From contig NZ_MVOC01000073.1 of assembly GCF_002043095.1 (NCBI RefSeq), positions 1-64,000 on the forward strand: 64,000 bases of DNA, in the 5' to 3' direction. The notes under the pieces are model-generated. The model worked only from the letters and a program-made list of their open reading frames with translations, had not been told where the DNA came from and ran no database searches. Of this stretch, positions 49,062-58,339 are shown one piece after another. The position numbers were made by a program, and so were the translations under genes. This DNA is from Mycobacterium sp. AT1. Its GTDB lineage: Bacteria > Actinomycetota > Actinomycetes > Mycobacteriales > Mycobacteriaceae. The stretch's first letter is position 1; each line of letters begins with the position of its first letter.

Positions 49062-49217
49062 GTGAGAAGTCCTTTCGGCGTCACCTGCCTGGAGCGACCA
49101 TAACGAGCCGACGAGCATGCTGCTTGGGTTTAGCTCGGCACGAATCGCTGGTGACGAACTGGGGACTACCCAGTAACGCCGGTTTCCAACTCGCCCGAAA
49201 GGGGCAAGGATGGAGCC

Positions 49218-49592
49218 ATGAGCGTCGACCCGCAGTTTCCGCCCGCCGATCCGAGCCATTCCGGCCCGCTGGACCCGGTCGAGCCCGGACCCGCGGACGC
49301 GCCGGCGTCGAGGCCGGTACCCGAGAATGCGGTCCACTTCACCAGGGCCGCAGCGTTGTGGTCGGCGTTGATCGTCGGCTTCCTCGTCCTGATCGTGCTG
49401 CTGATCTTCATCGCGCAGAACACCGATCCCGGGACGTTCCACTTCCTCGGGTGGTCGTGGAGCCTGCCGTTGGGCGTCGCCCTGCTGGCCGCAGCCGTGC
49501 TCGGTGGCCTGGTGACGACCCTGGCCGGCATCGTCCGCATCGTGCAGTTGCGACGCGCGGCGAAGAAGAACTACAAGGCCGCGCTCAGGTAG
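49218..49592 (+). CDS. LapA-like (DUF1049) membrane protein
   Basis: A 124-aa protein. After a Pro-rich cytosolic start there are two transmembrane segments (about 49-67 and 83-106) with the family centre IFIAQNTDPGTFHFLGWSWSLPLG, then a basic tail RRAAKKNYKAALR. The family occurs in many bacterial inner membranes and in E. coli helps LPS assembly; here the function is open. It matches Rv3760 by position. It converges with the phosphotransferase gene with 8 nt overlap. Confidence 0.8.
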   Translation: MSVDPQFPPADPSHSGPLDPVEPGPADAPASRPVPENAVHFTRAAALWSALIVGFLVLIVLLIFIAQNTDPGTFHFLGWSWSLPLGVALLAAAVLGGLVTTLAGIVRIVQLRRAAKKNYKAALR

Positions 49593-50622
49593 CGGCGAGC
49601 TCCGAAAGACCGGCCGCCACCAACGGTGCAACGGCCTCCCCCACCTTGTCGCCGTACTCGGTGGTGCCGCCCATCCGATCGCGGTACTGGATTCCCGCCG
49701 CGATGATCGCCAGCTTGAAGTACGCCAGCGCCATGTAGAACTCCCAGTGGTCCAGCGGCAGGCCTGCCGCGACCGAATACTTCTGCGCCAGTTGGTCTGC
49801 CGAGGGAATCTGCGGGGACGACCACGCCGCGTTCGCGTGCACCATGTCGAACATCGGATGGCGGTACACGCACATCAGCGCGGCGTCACTGAGGGGATCG
49901 CCGAGCGTCGACATCTCCCAGTCGAGCACGGCGCGCACCGTGGTGGCGTCCTCGGCGTCGAGCATCGTGTTGTCGATGCGGTAGTCCCCGTGCACGATCG
50001 AGCTTCTGGTCTGCGGCGGCAGCGCCTCGCCGAGCGCGGCGTGCAGGCGCTTCACGTCGGCGTCGCGCGGATCGTCGTCGAGCCGCACCAGATCCCACTG
50101 CCCACCCCAGCGCCGCACCTGGCGTTCGAGATAGCCGCTTGCCTTCCCGAAGTCGCCGAGGCCGACGGCGTCCGGGTCGAGCGCGTGCAGGTCGGCCAGC
50201 ACCTTGATCAGCGCGTCGACGCAGGCGTCGATCGCGCTCTGATCGCCAAGTGCGGTCAGCTCCTCGGAGTAGCGCACCACTCGGCCGGGGACGAAGTCGA
50301 CCATCTGGAACGGAGCCCCGAGCACCGAGTCGTCGTTGCGCATCGTCACGGCATGGGCGACGGGCACCGCGGTGTTCTCCAGGGCAGCCACCACCTTGTA
50401 TTCGCGCGCCATGTCGTGCGCCGACGGCGTCAGCCCGTGCAGCGGCGGGCGTCGCAGCACCCACTTGGCGGCGTCGTCGAACACCAGGAAGGTGAGGTTG
50501 GACCGGCCGCCGGCGATGAGCTCGCCGCGCAGCTCACCGTGGCGTGGGACGCCGATCTCGCGCAGGTGCAGGTCGAGCGCGCCGAGGTCGAGGCCGTCCA
50601 GTGGGGAAGCATCCGTTGTCAC
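49585..50622 (-). CDS. APH-type phosphotransferase family protein
   Basis: A 345-aa kinase-like protein. It has the Brenner-type catalytic loop VHGDYRIDNTMLD, and VLDWEMSTLGDPLSDAAL with the metal-binding Asp, plus the Lys-bearing region near KWVLRRPP. This subgroup is found next to acyl-CoA genes in actinobacteria and is related to the ACAD10/11 hydroxyacyl-CoA kinases. The M. tuberculosis gene at this place is called fadE36 although it is not a dehydrogenase. A substrate such as a 4-hydroxyacyl-CoA is possible. Confidence 0.8.
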   Translation of the reverse strand: MTTDASPLDGLDLGALDLHLREIGVPRHGELRGELIAGGRSNLTFLVFDDAAKWVLRRPPLHGLTPSAHDMAREYKVVAALENTAVPVAHAVTMRNDDSVLGAPFQMVDFVPGRVVRYSEELTALGDQSAIDACVDALIKVLADLHALDPDAVGLGDFGKASGYLERQVRRWGGQWDLVRLDDDPRDADVKRLHAALGEALPPQTRSSIVHGDYRIDNTMLDAEDATTVRAVLDWEMSTLGDPLSDAALMCVYRHPMFDMVHANAAWSSPQIPSADQLAQKYSVAAGLPLDHWEFYMALAYFKLAIIAAGIQYRDRMGGTTEYGDKVGEAVAPLVAAGLSELAAT

Positions 50623-50667
50623 TGGACTTGTCTACCATCCGACCGGTTGGGCGATACGCGCGAGCAC

Positions 50668-51267
50668 TCACCACCGAAGGTTTCGCGGCAGCAGGTCCCA
50701 GACGTGTTCGGTGCCGTTGACCGACGCGACGTTGAGGCCTGCCGTGCGCGACGACAGCAGTCGCGTCACGCCCGCGTAGTCCACCTGGACGCACAACAGC
50801 CGCTCGGTCTTCATGACGGTGTGCACGATCGCGTTGACGACGCCGCCGTGGCTGAACACCGCCACCGTCTCGTCGTGCCCGGCGGTCGCGACGACGTCGT
50901 CGATCCCGGCCCTCACCCTGGCGATGAACGCGTCCTGGTCGACCTCACCGGGCAACTGCCCGCTCATCAGGCGCTTGAGGTCTTCCTCAGAGGCTTCCTC
51001 GATCGGCGTGTAATGCGACTGGCCGTAGTCGTATTCGGCGAGCCGCTCGTCCACCTCGATCGGAAGACCCAACGCGTCGGCCACCGGTTGGCCGGTCTGC
51101 AGGGCACGCCGCTGTGGGCTGCTCACCAGTCGGGTGATGGGGAACCGCTTCAGCGCGTCGGGCAGCCGCTTGGCCTGTTCGACGCCTTCGGGGGACAGGT
51201 CGGGGTCCGAACCCTGACCGGCCTCGCTGCGGAGGGGTAGCGCATGTCGAACCAATAGCAGTTGCAC
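50668..51267 (-). CDS. Histidine phosphatase family protein
   Basis: A 199-aa phosphoglycerate-mutase-like phosphatase from the GTG at 51267. The catalytic LLLVRHALPL is in the first strand, SSPQRRALQTG carries the second Arg, and the later FSHGGVV holds the second His. The RHA in place of RHG is common in the branch. It hydrolyses phosphate monoesters; the substrate is unknown. It is divergent from the SDR at 51307. Confidence 0.85.
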   Translation of the reverse strand: MQLLLVRHALPLRSEAGQGSDPDLSPEGVEQAKRLPDALKRFPITRLVSSPQRRALQTGQPVADALGLPIEVDERLAEYDYGQSHYTPIEEASEEDLKRLMSGQLPGEVDQDAFIARVRAGIDDVVATAGHDETVAVFSHGGVVNAIVHTVMKTERLLCVQVDYAGVTRLLSSRTAGLNVASVNGTEHVWDLLPRNLRW

Positions 51268-51306
51268 CGTGACACCATATGGCTGCCGAGCGGGGGGAGA
51301 CGCGCC

Positions 51307-52065
51307 ATGGGGTGTGCCGACGAGTTGTTCGACCTGACCGACAGGGTGGTGCTCGTCACCGGCGGCAGCCGCGGCCTGGGACGCGAGATGGCCTTCGGCG
51401 CAGCCCAATGCGGCGCCGACGTCGTCATCGCCAGCCGGAACCTCGAATCGTGCGTCGTCACGGCCGAGGAGATCTCGGCGTCGACCGGCCGGACCGCCTT
51501 CCCCTACCAGGTGCACGTCGGGCGGTGGGATCAGCTCGACGGACTGGTCGACGCCGTCTACGACCGGTTCGGCAAGGTCGACGTCCTGGTCAACAACGCC
51601 GGTATGTCCCCGCTGTACGAGTCGCTGACGTCGGTCAGCGAGAAGCTCTTCGACGCGGTTCTCAACCTGAATCTCAAGGGCCCGTTTCGGCTCTCGGCGC
51701 TGATCGGCGAGCGGATGGTCGCCGCGGGCGGCGGCTCGATCGTCAACGTCAGCTCGGTGGGCTCCATCCGGCCGACGCCCGACCTGCTGCCCTACGCCGC
51801 AGCCAAGGCGGGTTTGAACGCCATGACCGAGGGCCTCGCGAAGGCCTTCGGCCCGACCGTGCGGGTCAACACGTTGATGGCGGGGCCGTTCCTCACCGAC
51901 GTGAGCAAGGCCTGGGATCTCGACGGCGCATCGCCCTTCGACCATCTGGGTCTCCGGCGCGCCGGGCAGCCCAGCGAGATCGTCGGCGCCGCACTGTTTC
52001 TCGCCTCCGACGCGTCGAGCTTCACGACCGGTTCGATCCTGCGGGTCGACGGCGGCCTCCCCTAA
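51307..52065 (+). CDS. SDR family oxidoreductase
   Basis: A 252-aa short-chain dehydrogenase. It has TGGSRGLGREMA, NNAGMSPLYESL, the Ser in NVSSVGSI, Y-A-A-A-K in LPYAAAKAGLN, and the final FTTGSILRVDGG. The short distance (39 nt) to the divergent phosphatase start suggests overlapping promoters. It ends at a hairpin terminator. The substrate is unknown. Confidence 0.88.
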   Translation: MGCADELFDLTDRVVLVTGGSRGLGREMAFGAAQCGADVVIASRNLESCVVTAEEISASTGRTAFPYQVHVGRWDQLDGLVDAVYDRFGKVDVLVNNAGMSPLYESLTSVSEKLFDAVLNLNLKGPFRLSALIGERMVAAGGGSIVNVSSVGSIRPTPDLLPYAAAKAGLNAMTEGLAKAFGPTVRVNTLMAGPFLTDVSKAWDLDGASPFDHLGLRRAGQPSEIVGAALFLASDASSFTTGSILRVDGGLP

Positions 52066-52068
52066 GCG

Positions 52069-52121
52069 GCGATTTCGGCGCGCTGACCCGCGCTCACCGC
52101 GGATGAACGCGCCGAAATCGC
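52069..52121. terminator. Bidirectional hairpin terminator
   Basis: GCGATTTCGGCGCG (52069-52082) pairs perfectly with 52108-52121 over 14 bp with a 25-nt loop. It lies between the convergent SDR and alkylsulfatase genes. Confidence 0.7.
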
Positions 52122-52134
52122 GAAGGGGGTGGGC

Positions 52135-54012
52135 TCAGGGGGTGACGATCGCGAAGTTGGGGTCCGGCCGGTCAAGCACGCCGAGGAGCGTCGCCAACGC
52201 GCCCGCGTCGCCCGTCATCCGCACCCCCGGCGAGGCGGTGTCACCGGTGGCGAAGGTCAACAGCCGCAGCTTGTTCGCCACCGTGACCGTCGCCGTTGCG
52301 GTCTGCGGATCGGCGGATGCCTTGCGGTACACCAGCACCCCGTTGCGCAGCGTCAAGCGGTAGTTGGCCGCCACGTCCTCGAAGTTCACGTCGAGCGCGA
52401 GGTCCAGACCCCAGGCCTTCGGCCCGTTGACGCTGATCGCGAAACTGTCGAACATCTGCTCCGGCGTCAGCTGCGACAACAGCGACATCGACGTCGTCTG
52501 CGTCGGGGTGCCGAAGTTGCCGTCCCGCAGTTCGGTGGCACCGGACAGGAAGAAGTTGCGCCACGTCGCGTTCTCGGCGCCGTAAGCCAGTTGCTCCAAC
52601 GTGTCGGCGTACAGCGCCCTTGCCGCCTCATGGTTCTCGTCGGTGAAGATAGCATGGTCGAGTAGCGTTGCCGCCCAACGAAAGTCACCATCGTCGAACG
52701 CAGTCTGGGCGATCTCCACCACCCGGTCGACGCCACCCATCGCCGCCACGTACCGCGGCGCGATCGACTCGGGCGGGTGCTGCCACAGGCGCGCCGGGTT
52801 GCCGTCGAACCAGCCCATGTAACGCTGGTAGACCGCCTTCACGTTGTGGCTCACCGACCCGTAGTAGCCGTGGGCGTGCCACGCTTCGTGCAAAGCAGGT
52901 GGCATCTGGAAGGTCTCGGCGATCTCGACTCCCGTGTACCCCTGGTTGATCAGCCGCAACGTCTGGTCGTGGAGGTAGGCGTACAAATCCCGTTGCAGCG
53001 AAAGGAATTCGACGATCCGCCCCTCCCCCCACGTCGGCCAGTGATGGGAGGCGAACACGACGTCGGTTCGGTCGGCGAACGCGTCGATCGCCTCGGTCAG
53101 GTAACCCGACCACGCGTGGGGGTCGCGCACCAGCGCCCCGCGCAACGTCAACAGATTGTGCAGGTTGTGAGTTGCGTTCTCGGCCATGCACAACGCCCGG
53201 TACCGCGGAAAGTAGAAGTGCATCTCGGCCGGCGCCTCGGTGCCAGGCGCCATCTGGAATTCGATCTCGACGCCGTCGACGGTGCGCGTCTCACCCGTGG
53301 CGGCCACGTCGACCGTCGGGACGATCACGGCCACCTCACCGGTGGACGGCGTCTGCCCGAGCCCGCATCCGACCTGCCCCTGCGGCCCCCTGGCCAGCAC
53401 GGTGCCGTACATGTATGCCGCGCGGCGCGTCATCGCCGTGCCTGCGTACACGTTCTCCTGCACCGCGTGCTCGATGAACCCGGCTGGGGCGATGACCTCG
53501 ACCCGACCCGCGTCGACGTCGGCTTGCGTCGTGACCCCGAGGACGCCACCGAAGTGGTCGACGTGGCTGTGGGTGTAGATGACCGCGGTGACCGGACGAT
53601 CACCCCGGTGAGCGCGGTAGAGCCCCAGTGCGGCGGCGGCGGTCTCGGTGGACACCAGCGGGTCGATCACGATGACGCCGGCGTCCCCCTCGATGAAGCT
53701 GACGTTGGACAGGTCCAGCCCGCGAACCTGGTAGACACCCTCGACCACCTCGTAGAGCCCCTGCTTGGCGGCCAGCATCGATTGGCGCCACAGGCTGGGA
53801 TGCACGGAGGTCGGCGCATCACCGGTGAGGAAGGAGTACACGTCGTTGTCCCAGACCACGCGTCCGTCGGCGGCCTTGACGACGCACGGTTCTAGCGCGG
53901 CGATGAAGCCGCGGTCGGCGTCGACGAAGTCGCGGGTGTCCGCGAACGGGAAACCGCTCAGGTGCTCGGCATGGGCTGATTCGATGACCGCGGTGGGCGG
54001 CTTCTGATCCAT
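52135..54012 (-). CDS. Alkyl/aryl sulfatase, SdsA1-like metallo-beta-lactamase fold
   Basis: A 625-aa enzyme. The zinc motif is YTHSHVDHFGG, with further ligands near AENATHNLHN and FASHHWPTWGE. The helical dimerisation part follows, then a C-terminal SCP2-like domain (about residues 500-625) that binds the alkyl chain in SdsA1. It hydrolyses primary alkyl sulfates such as dodecyl sulfate. No signal peptide is seen, so it is likely cytosolic. It matches Rv3762c by position and length. Confidence 0.9.
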   Translation of the reverse strand: MDQKPPTAVIESAHAEHLSGFPFADTRDFVDADRGFIAALEPCVVKAADGRVVWDNDVYSFLTGDAPTSVHPSLWRQSMLAAKQGLYEVVEGVYQVRGLDLSNVSFIEGDAGVIVIDPLVSTETAAAALGLYRAHRGDRPVTAVIYTHSHVDHFGGVLGVTTQADVDAGRVEVIAPAGFIEHAVQENVYAGTAMTRRAAYMYGTVLARGPQGQVGCGLGQTPSTGEVAVIVPTVDVAATGETRTVDGVEIEFQMAPGTEAPAEMHFYFPRYRALCMAENATHNLHNLLTLRGALVRDPHAWSGYLTEAIDAFADRTDVVFASHHWPTWGEGRIVEFLSLQRDLYAYLHDQTLRLINQGYTGVEIAETFQMPPALHEAWHAHGYYGSVSHNVKAVYQRYMGWFDGNPARLWQHPPESIAPRYVAAMGGVDRVVEIAQTAFDDGDFRWAATLLDHAIFTDENHEAARALYADTLEQLAYGAENATWRNFFLSGATELRDGNFGTPTQTTSMSLLSQLTPEQMFDSFAISVNGPKAWGLDLALDVNFEDVAANYRLTLRNGVLVYRKASADPQTATATVTVANKLRLLTFATGDTASPGVRMTGDAGALATLLGVLDRPDPNFAIVTP

Positions 54013-54055
54013 GCCCGTGACCCTGCCACCACCGAATGTCGGCCGGGGCAGAATT

Positions 54056-54556
54056 TCACACGCGGTGCAGAGTGACGTCCGACAGCACGGAATCGCGAAC
54101 GGTTGCGGTCATGTACGTACAGAAGGGCTGCCGACGCCGGTCCGTCGGGGAGCCGGGATTCAGCAGCCGAAGGCCGGATTCGGTGGTGGTGTCCCACGGG
54201 ATGTGGCTGTGCCCGAACACCAGCACGTCGACGTCGGGATAGAGCTTCGACATGCGCTGCTCCCGGCCAGTCGACGCGCCCGTCTCGTGCACCACGGCGA
54301 AGCGCACGCCCTCGAGTTCCACGTCGGCCCTCTCGGGCAACCGTTGCCGCAATTCGCCACCGTCGTTGTTGCCCCAGCAACCCACCAACCGCGTAGCCCT
54401 GGCCTCCAGCTCGTCGAGAAGGGCGGGCACCACCCAGTCACCGGCGTGAAACACCACGTCCACGGTGCTCACGAGGTCCCATACCGACTTCGGCAGGTCC
54501 TTGGCACGCTTCGGCAGGTGGGTGTCGGCGATCAGCAGCAGCTCCACGCTGCCCAC
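54056..54556 (-). CDS. YfcE/MJ0936-type metallophosphoesterase
   Basis: A 166-aa phosphodiesterase. The five metal motifs are in order: IADTHLP, HAGDWV, GNNDG, VVHE, and FGHSHIP. Enzymes of this group hydrolyse phosphodiesters in small molecules; the natural substrate is unknown. It ends 43 nt from the alkylsulfatase start on the same strand. Confidence 0.85.
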   Translation of the reverse strand: MGSVELLLIADTHLPKRAKDLPKSVWDLVSTVDVVFHAGDWVVPALLDELEARATRLVGCWGNNDGGELRQRLPERADVELEGVRFAVVHETGASTGREQRMSKLYPDVDVLVFGHSHIPWDTTTESGLRLLNPGSPTDRRRQPFCTYMTATVRDSVLSDVTLHRV

Positions 54557-54683
54557 CGTAACCGCAGTACGGCAGACGCACTCACTGCGTTGCTGGGCCT
54601 TCGTTTGCCGGACGACGTAGGCTAGGCCGCGAGGTGGTCCACAGGACCATTACCACCACACATCGGCGACCTGAGGGCGGTCA

Positions 54684-57011
54684 ATGACGGCACGGCCTCG
54701 TAACGCCGCGATAGCGGCGGCGGCAGTGATCCTCGCCGTCTTTGCCAGCTGGCTCGCCTTTGGTTGGGGTGGGCCCGCCGTCGTGACGATGGTCGGCGAG
54801 CTGGGCTCCATCGTCGCCAGCGCATTCGCCGCGTGTTGCGCCGTCGCGGCCGCCCACGTCACCCGAGGACGCCAACGGATGGGGTGGACATGCCTGTCGG
54901 TGGGGCTGTTTGGCTGGGTGACCAGCAACGTGTTGTGGTCCTTCTTTTACCACTTCGCGGCCGATGCGCCGCCGTCGCCTGGCGTTGTCGACCTGGGCTA
55001 CCTGCTGCTCCCCGCCAGCGCATGCGTGGCGGCTCTCTTCGTCCCGTTCGGCGGCCTGCGCTCAACCATTCGCATCGTCCTCGATGGCGCGCTCGTCGCC
55101 ACCGCGCTGTTCGCCATCGCTTGGACCTTGTTCCTGCGTGAACTCTTCGAACTCGGGAACGTCTCGAGCGTGGCGTTCGCCGTGTCGGTCGCCTATCCGG
55201 TCGGCGACGTCGCCATGATGACCTTCGCACTGGTCATCGTCGCGCAAACCCCGCCGGGCCTTCGGCAGTCCCCAGCCCTGCTGGCCGCCGGAGCGACGCT
55301 TCTGGCAATCTCCGACAGCGCCTACGTCTTCGCCGCCGTTCAAGGCGCGATCCCGAGCAGCACCATCGTAATCGGTTGGATGACAGGTCTTTACGCCATC
55401 GGACTGGCCGGCCTCACCGTCCGGCGCGTCCCCGCCATGTCGCTCCGTGCAACGCCCCCCGCAGTCTTCTGGGTACCCTACGTCCCGGTGCCCTTCGCAC
55501 TGGTCCTCGGCGCGCGCGAGCTGTTCGCCGGCGAGAGCGTCCCGATTCTGGTCGCCGGGCTCGTCCTGATCGCCGTCGCGTTTACCCGACAGTTCGTGCT
55601 GCTCGACGAGAACCGTCGACTGCTCGCCGCGGTCGTCGACATGGCGCTGCGCGACCCGCTGACCGATCTCGCCAACCGGGCCCTGTTCAACGACAGACTG
55701 GCCCACGCCATCGAACTGCGGGCCCGCACGGGCGCACCGGTCGGCGTGCTCGTCGCCGACCTTGACGACTTCAAGCTCGTCAACGACAGCCTCGGCCATC
55801 CAATCGGCGACGAACTGCTCCGCAGCGTGGGTGACCGCATTCAGTCCGCCATCCGACCCGGTGACACCGTCGCCCGGCTCGGCGGGGACGAGTTCGCCAT
55901 CCTCGTCGAGGACGCTCCCGAGATAGCCGAGCAGATCGCCGACCGCGTGGTCAAGGCCTTCGAGGAACCGTTCACGGTCGACGGCCGCTCCGTCGACGTG
56001 CGGCTGAGCATCGGGCTGGCGACCGCCGTGGGCGACGCGGAGGTCTCGGCCGAGGAACTGTTCACACGCGCAGATCTGGCGATGTACTCGGCCAAGCGGG
56101 CGCATGCCGGATCGCGCAGCTTCACCCCCGACATGCGGAGAAACGCCACCGAGCTGAACCTGCCCAGTCAGCAGGACCGGACGGGCGATCACGGCGGTGT
56201 CGCGCGCATCGAATTCCTCGGTGACCTGCGACGGGCCATCGACGAACACCAGCTCGAGCTGGTCTACCAGCCGAAGGTCAGCCTGCGAACGTGGAAGGCC
56301 GTCGGGGTCGAGGCTCTGATCCGTTGGCCGCATCCAGAATTCGGGCTGCTCGAACCGGCCGACTTCCTCTCACTTGCCCGCGAGAACGGGTTGATGGAGG
56401 CGCTCACCGACTTCGTCATCCAGCGCGCGCTCGAAGACGCCGCCGGTTGGCGGAAGGCTGGGGTCGACATGCCGGTAGCGATCAACCTCTCGGCGCCGTC
56501 GTTGAACGACGAGGCACTGCCAGGCACGGTGCTGTCGGCGCTCGCCGAGCACCGCCTACCACCGGCCATCCTCACCGTCGAGATCACCGAAGACGTGTTG
56601 GTGTCCAGCGTCGCCCGGGCCAGGTCCGTTCTGGAGGAACTACGGTCCTCCGGCGTACGAGTGGCCATCGACGACTTCGGAAGTGGTTACGCCGCAATGA
56701 CGTACCTCCACGAGTTTCCGGTCGACGAACTGAAGCTCGACCGGCAATTCATCGGCCCGATCGTGCACGACGAGCGCGCCGCCTCCATCGTTCTCTCAGT
56801 AATCAACCTGGCGAACGAGTTCGGGCTGACCTGCGTGGCGGAGGGCGTCGAAGACAGGGCCACCGCGGAAATGCTGAAGACCCTTGGCTGCGAACTCGCC
56901 CAAGGCCACTACTTCAGCAAGGCCGTGACCGCAGCGGCAATCGGGCGCTGCTGTGCGCCGACCGACACGACTCTCAGCTCTGCTGAAGCAACTCGGCCAT
57001 CTTGGGCATGA
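54684..57011 (+). CDS. Membrane-bound GGDEF-EAL c-di-GMP enzyme
   Basis: A 775-aa protein. Residues 1-300 hold about nine transmembrane segments, an unassigned sensor region. The GGDEF domain (about 325-480) begins DPLTDLANRALFNDRLAHAI; the active motif RLGGDEFAIL is intact, and RPGD five residues before it is the inhibitory I-site. The EAL domain (about 510-765) has VEALIRWPHPE, DDFGSGYA and LKLDRQFI, all intact. It could both make and break c-di-GMP in response to a membrane signal. The end overlaps the SnoaL-like gene by 38 nt, tail to tail. Confidence 0.9.
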   Translation: MTARPRNAAIAAAAVILAVFASWLAFGWGGPAVVTMVGELGSIVASAFAACCAVAAAHVTRGRQRMGWTCLSVGLFGWVTSNVLWSFFYHFAADAPPSPGVVDLGYLLLPASACVAALFVPFGGLRSTIRIVLDGALVATALFAIAWTLFLRELFELGNVSSVAFAVSVAYPVGDVAMMTFALVIVAQTPPGLRQSPALLAAGATLLAISDSAYVFAAVQGAIPSSTIVIGWMTGLYAIGLAGLTVRRVPAMSLRATPPAVFWVPYVPVPFALVLGARELFAGESVPILVAGLVLIAVAFTRQFVLLDENRRLLAAVVDMALRDPLTDLANRALFNDRLAHAIELRARTGAPVGVLVADLDDFKLVNDSLGHPIGDELLRSVGDRIQSAIRPGDTVARLGGDEFAILVEDAPEIAEQIADRVVKAFEEPFTVDGRSVDVRLSIGLATAVGDAEVSAEELFTRADLAMYSAKRAHAGSRSFTPDMRRNATELNLPSQQDRTGDHGGVARIEFLGDLRRAIDEHQLELVYQPKVSLRTWKAVGVEALIRWPHPEFGLLEPADFLSLARENGLMEALTDFVIQRALEDAAGWRKAGVDMPVAINLSAPSLNDEALPGTVLSALAEHRLPPAILTVEITEDVLVSSVARARSVLEELRSSGVRVAIDDFGSGYAAMTYLHEFPVDELKLDRQFIGPIVHDERAASIVLSVINLANEFGLTCVAEGVEDRATAEMLKTLGCELAQGHYFSKAVTAAAIGRCCAPTDTTLSSAEATRPSWA

Positions 57012-57363
57012 TGGCCTGAAGACCCTTGAACGGCCGCATCATCACCTTGAACGACACGATGCGGCCGTCGTCGTTCCAGGTGATCAGGTCGACGCCGTTG
57101 ACGTAGACCCCGTCGAGGTTGGCGGCGAACTCGAGTACCGCCGAACGGTCGCCCACCCACTCCTCCACGTAGTGGAAGTCCTTGTCGCCGAACATCTTTG
57201 CCGCCGCCATCAGGTAGGCCGCCGTCTTTTGGCGGCCCTCCTGCGGGGTGAATACCGCCGGTGAGTAGAACACCGCGTCGTCGTCGAGAAGGGCATCAAG
57301 CACGGCCGGGTCGTGGCCGCCGCCGATGAACTGGTGCCAACGCTCGATCACAGACGATGTCAT
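56974..57363 (-). CDS. SnoaL/NTF2-like protein
   Basis: A 129-aa cone-fold protein from MTSSVIERW (57363), overlapping the upstream VanY-like stop as ATGA. The pattern ERWHQFIGGGHDPAVLDALL, DDDAVFYSPAV, then beta strands with VLEFAANLDGVYVNGVDLITW fits polyketide cyclase/NTF2-like proteins. Members are isomerases, hydrolases or binding proteins. No catalytic pair can be assigned. Confidence 0.75.
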   Translation of the reverse strand: MTSSVIERWHQFIGGGHDPAVLDALLDDDAVFYSPAVFTPQEGRQKTAAYLMAAAKMFGDKDFHYVEEWVGDRSAVLEFAANLDGVYVNGVDLITWNDDGRIVSFKVMMRPFKGLQAIMPKMAELLQQS

Positions 57364-57863
57364 GGCGTCATCTTCGCAGGGCCCGGGCTGGCGGCGTCGG
57401 GCAGCAGCGGCGGACAGGCGCCAAACGCGTCGGCGGCGAGCTCGAAGTGCCAGATCTCGTTGGCGTAGATGCGACACAACCCGTAGCGGGACCCATTGGT
57501 GACGAGCCACTGATCGGCGCCAACGCCTCCGACGTCGACGGCCTGTCCCACGACGTGCTTGGACAGCTCAGGGGTCTGGACGAATTGCCGGGCGGCAGCG
57601 AGGCTGCCGTAGGTCTGGACGGCGTCGTCGAGGAGCTGCTGCTGAAACTCCGGCGAGCGCCAGCCCGAGGTGATGGTCATGCTCACGCCGTCTGCCGCGG
57701 CGGCGACCGCGGCGTTCTGGATGGCGGTCAGCAAGGCCGGGTCGAGTCGGCCGATCGCCGGGTCGGCGACGTCGAACGCAGGGGGGCCAGGGTCAGCGTG
57801 TGCGAGCCGGGGGCTCGGCCAGACGAGGACGAGGGCCGCCACCGCAACGAAGACCAACCGCAT
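57360..57863 (-). CDS. VanY-type D-alanyl-D-alanine carboxypeptidase, exported
   Basis: A 167-aa protein from the ATG at 57863 with a signal peptide (FVAVAALVLVWPSPRLAHA). The M15/VanY motifs are visible: TITSGWRSPEFQQQL, SKHVVGQAVDVG (His and Asp zinc ligands) and IWHFEL (third zinc His and base Glu region). It trims the peptide stem of cell-wall precursors or carries out a related cut. Alternative start: a GTG 6 nt upstream. It is first in a two-gene unit. Confidence 0.8.
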   Translation of the reverse strand: MRLVFVAVAALVLVWPSPRLAHADPGPPAFDVADPAIGRLDPALLTAIQNAAVAAAADGVSMTITSGWRSPEFQQQLLDDAVQTYGSLAAARQFVQTPELSKHVVGQAVDVGGVGADQWLVTNGSRYGLCRIYANEIWHFELAADAFGACPPLLPDAASPGPAKMTP

Positions 57864-58038
57864 TCGCACACCCCTCCACCACCCGAAGCCACCCCGACCG
57901 TACTGAGACGTGCAACCGGTCGTCAGGTCGGGCGTGTGACCCATACGTGCTGGGCCATGTTCGGAATTTGCCGTAGTGTCGCCGTCCTGAAGTTTTGCCA
58001 GCAAGGTCGATTCTTTTGACAAGGGTGGAGCGTTACGG

Positions 58039-58254
58039 ATGAGCCTGTCGACCGAGGACGAATCGACCGTCGACCCCCAGTTTCACTGGCTCCCCTTCAC
58101 CGTGGGTTACTGGGTCATAGCGGTGATCGCGTCCATCGCCTTCCGGGACGCCTGGGTGCTGTTCGGCTTCTGGCTGGCCAACCCGGTGGCCTTGGCCGCG
58201 TTCTGGCTGCTGCGGGTGCGGGTGATCCCGCACTTGCGTCGGCACCGGCGCTGA
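58039..58254 (+). CDS. Small two-helix membrane protein
   Basis: A 71-aa protein. Two hydrophobic segments (about residues 21-37 and 40-58) are followed by a basic tail (RVIPHLRRHRR). There is no known family. GGTGGAG lies about 8 nt before the start region. It is divergent from the VanY gene. Confidence 0.6.
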   Translation: MSLSTEDESTVDPQFHWLPFTVGYWVIAVIASIAFRDAWVLFGFWLANPVALAAFWLLRVRVIPHLRRHRR

Positions 58255-58339
58255 GCGACGTCGGGATCGTCCGACTCGTTCGTCGGATCCACCGCAGGGC
58301 GAATACGGCAGTGCGCGAGCGCGATTCGCTCGGCAGTGC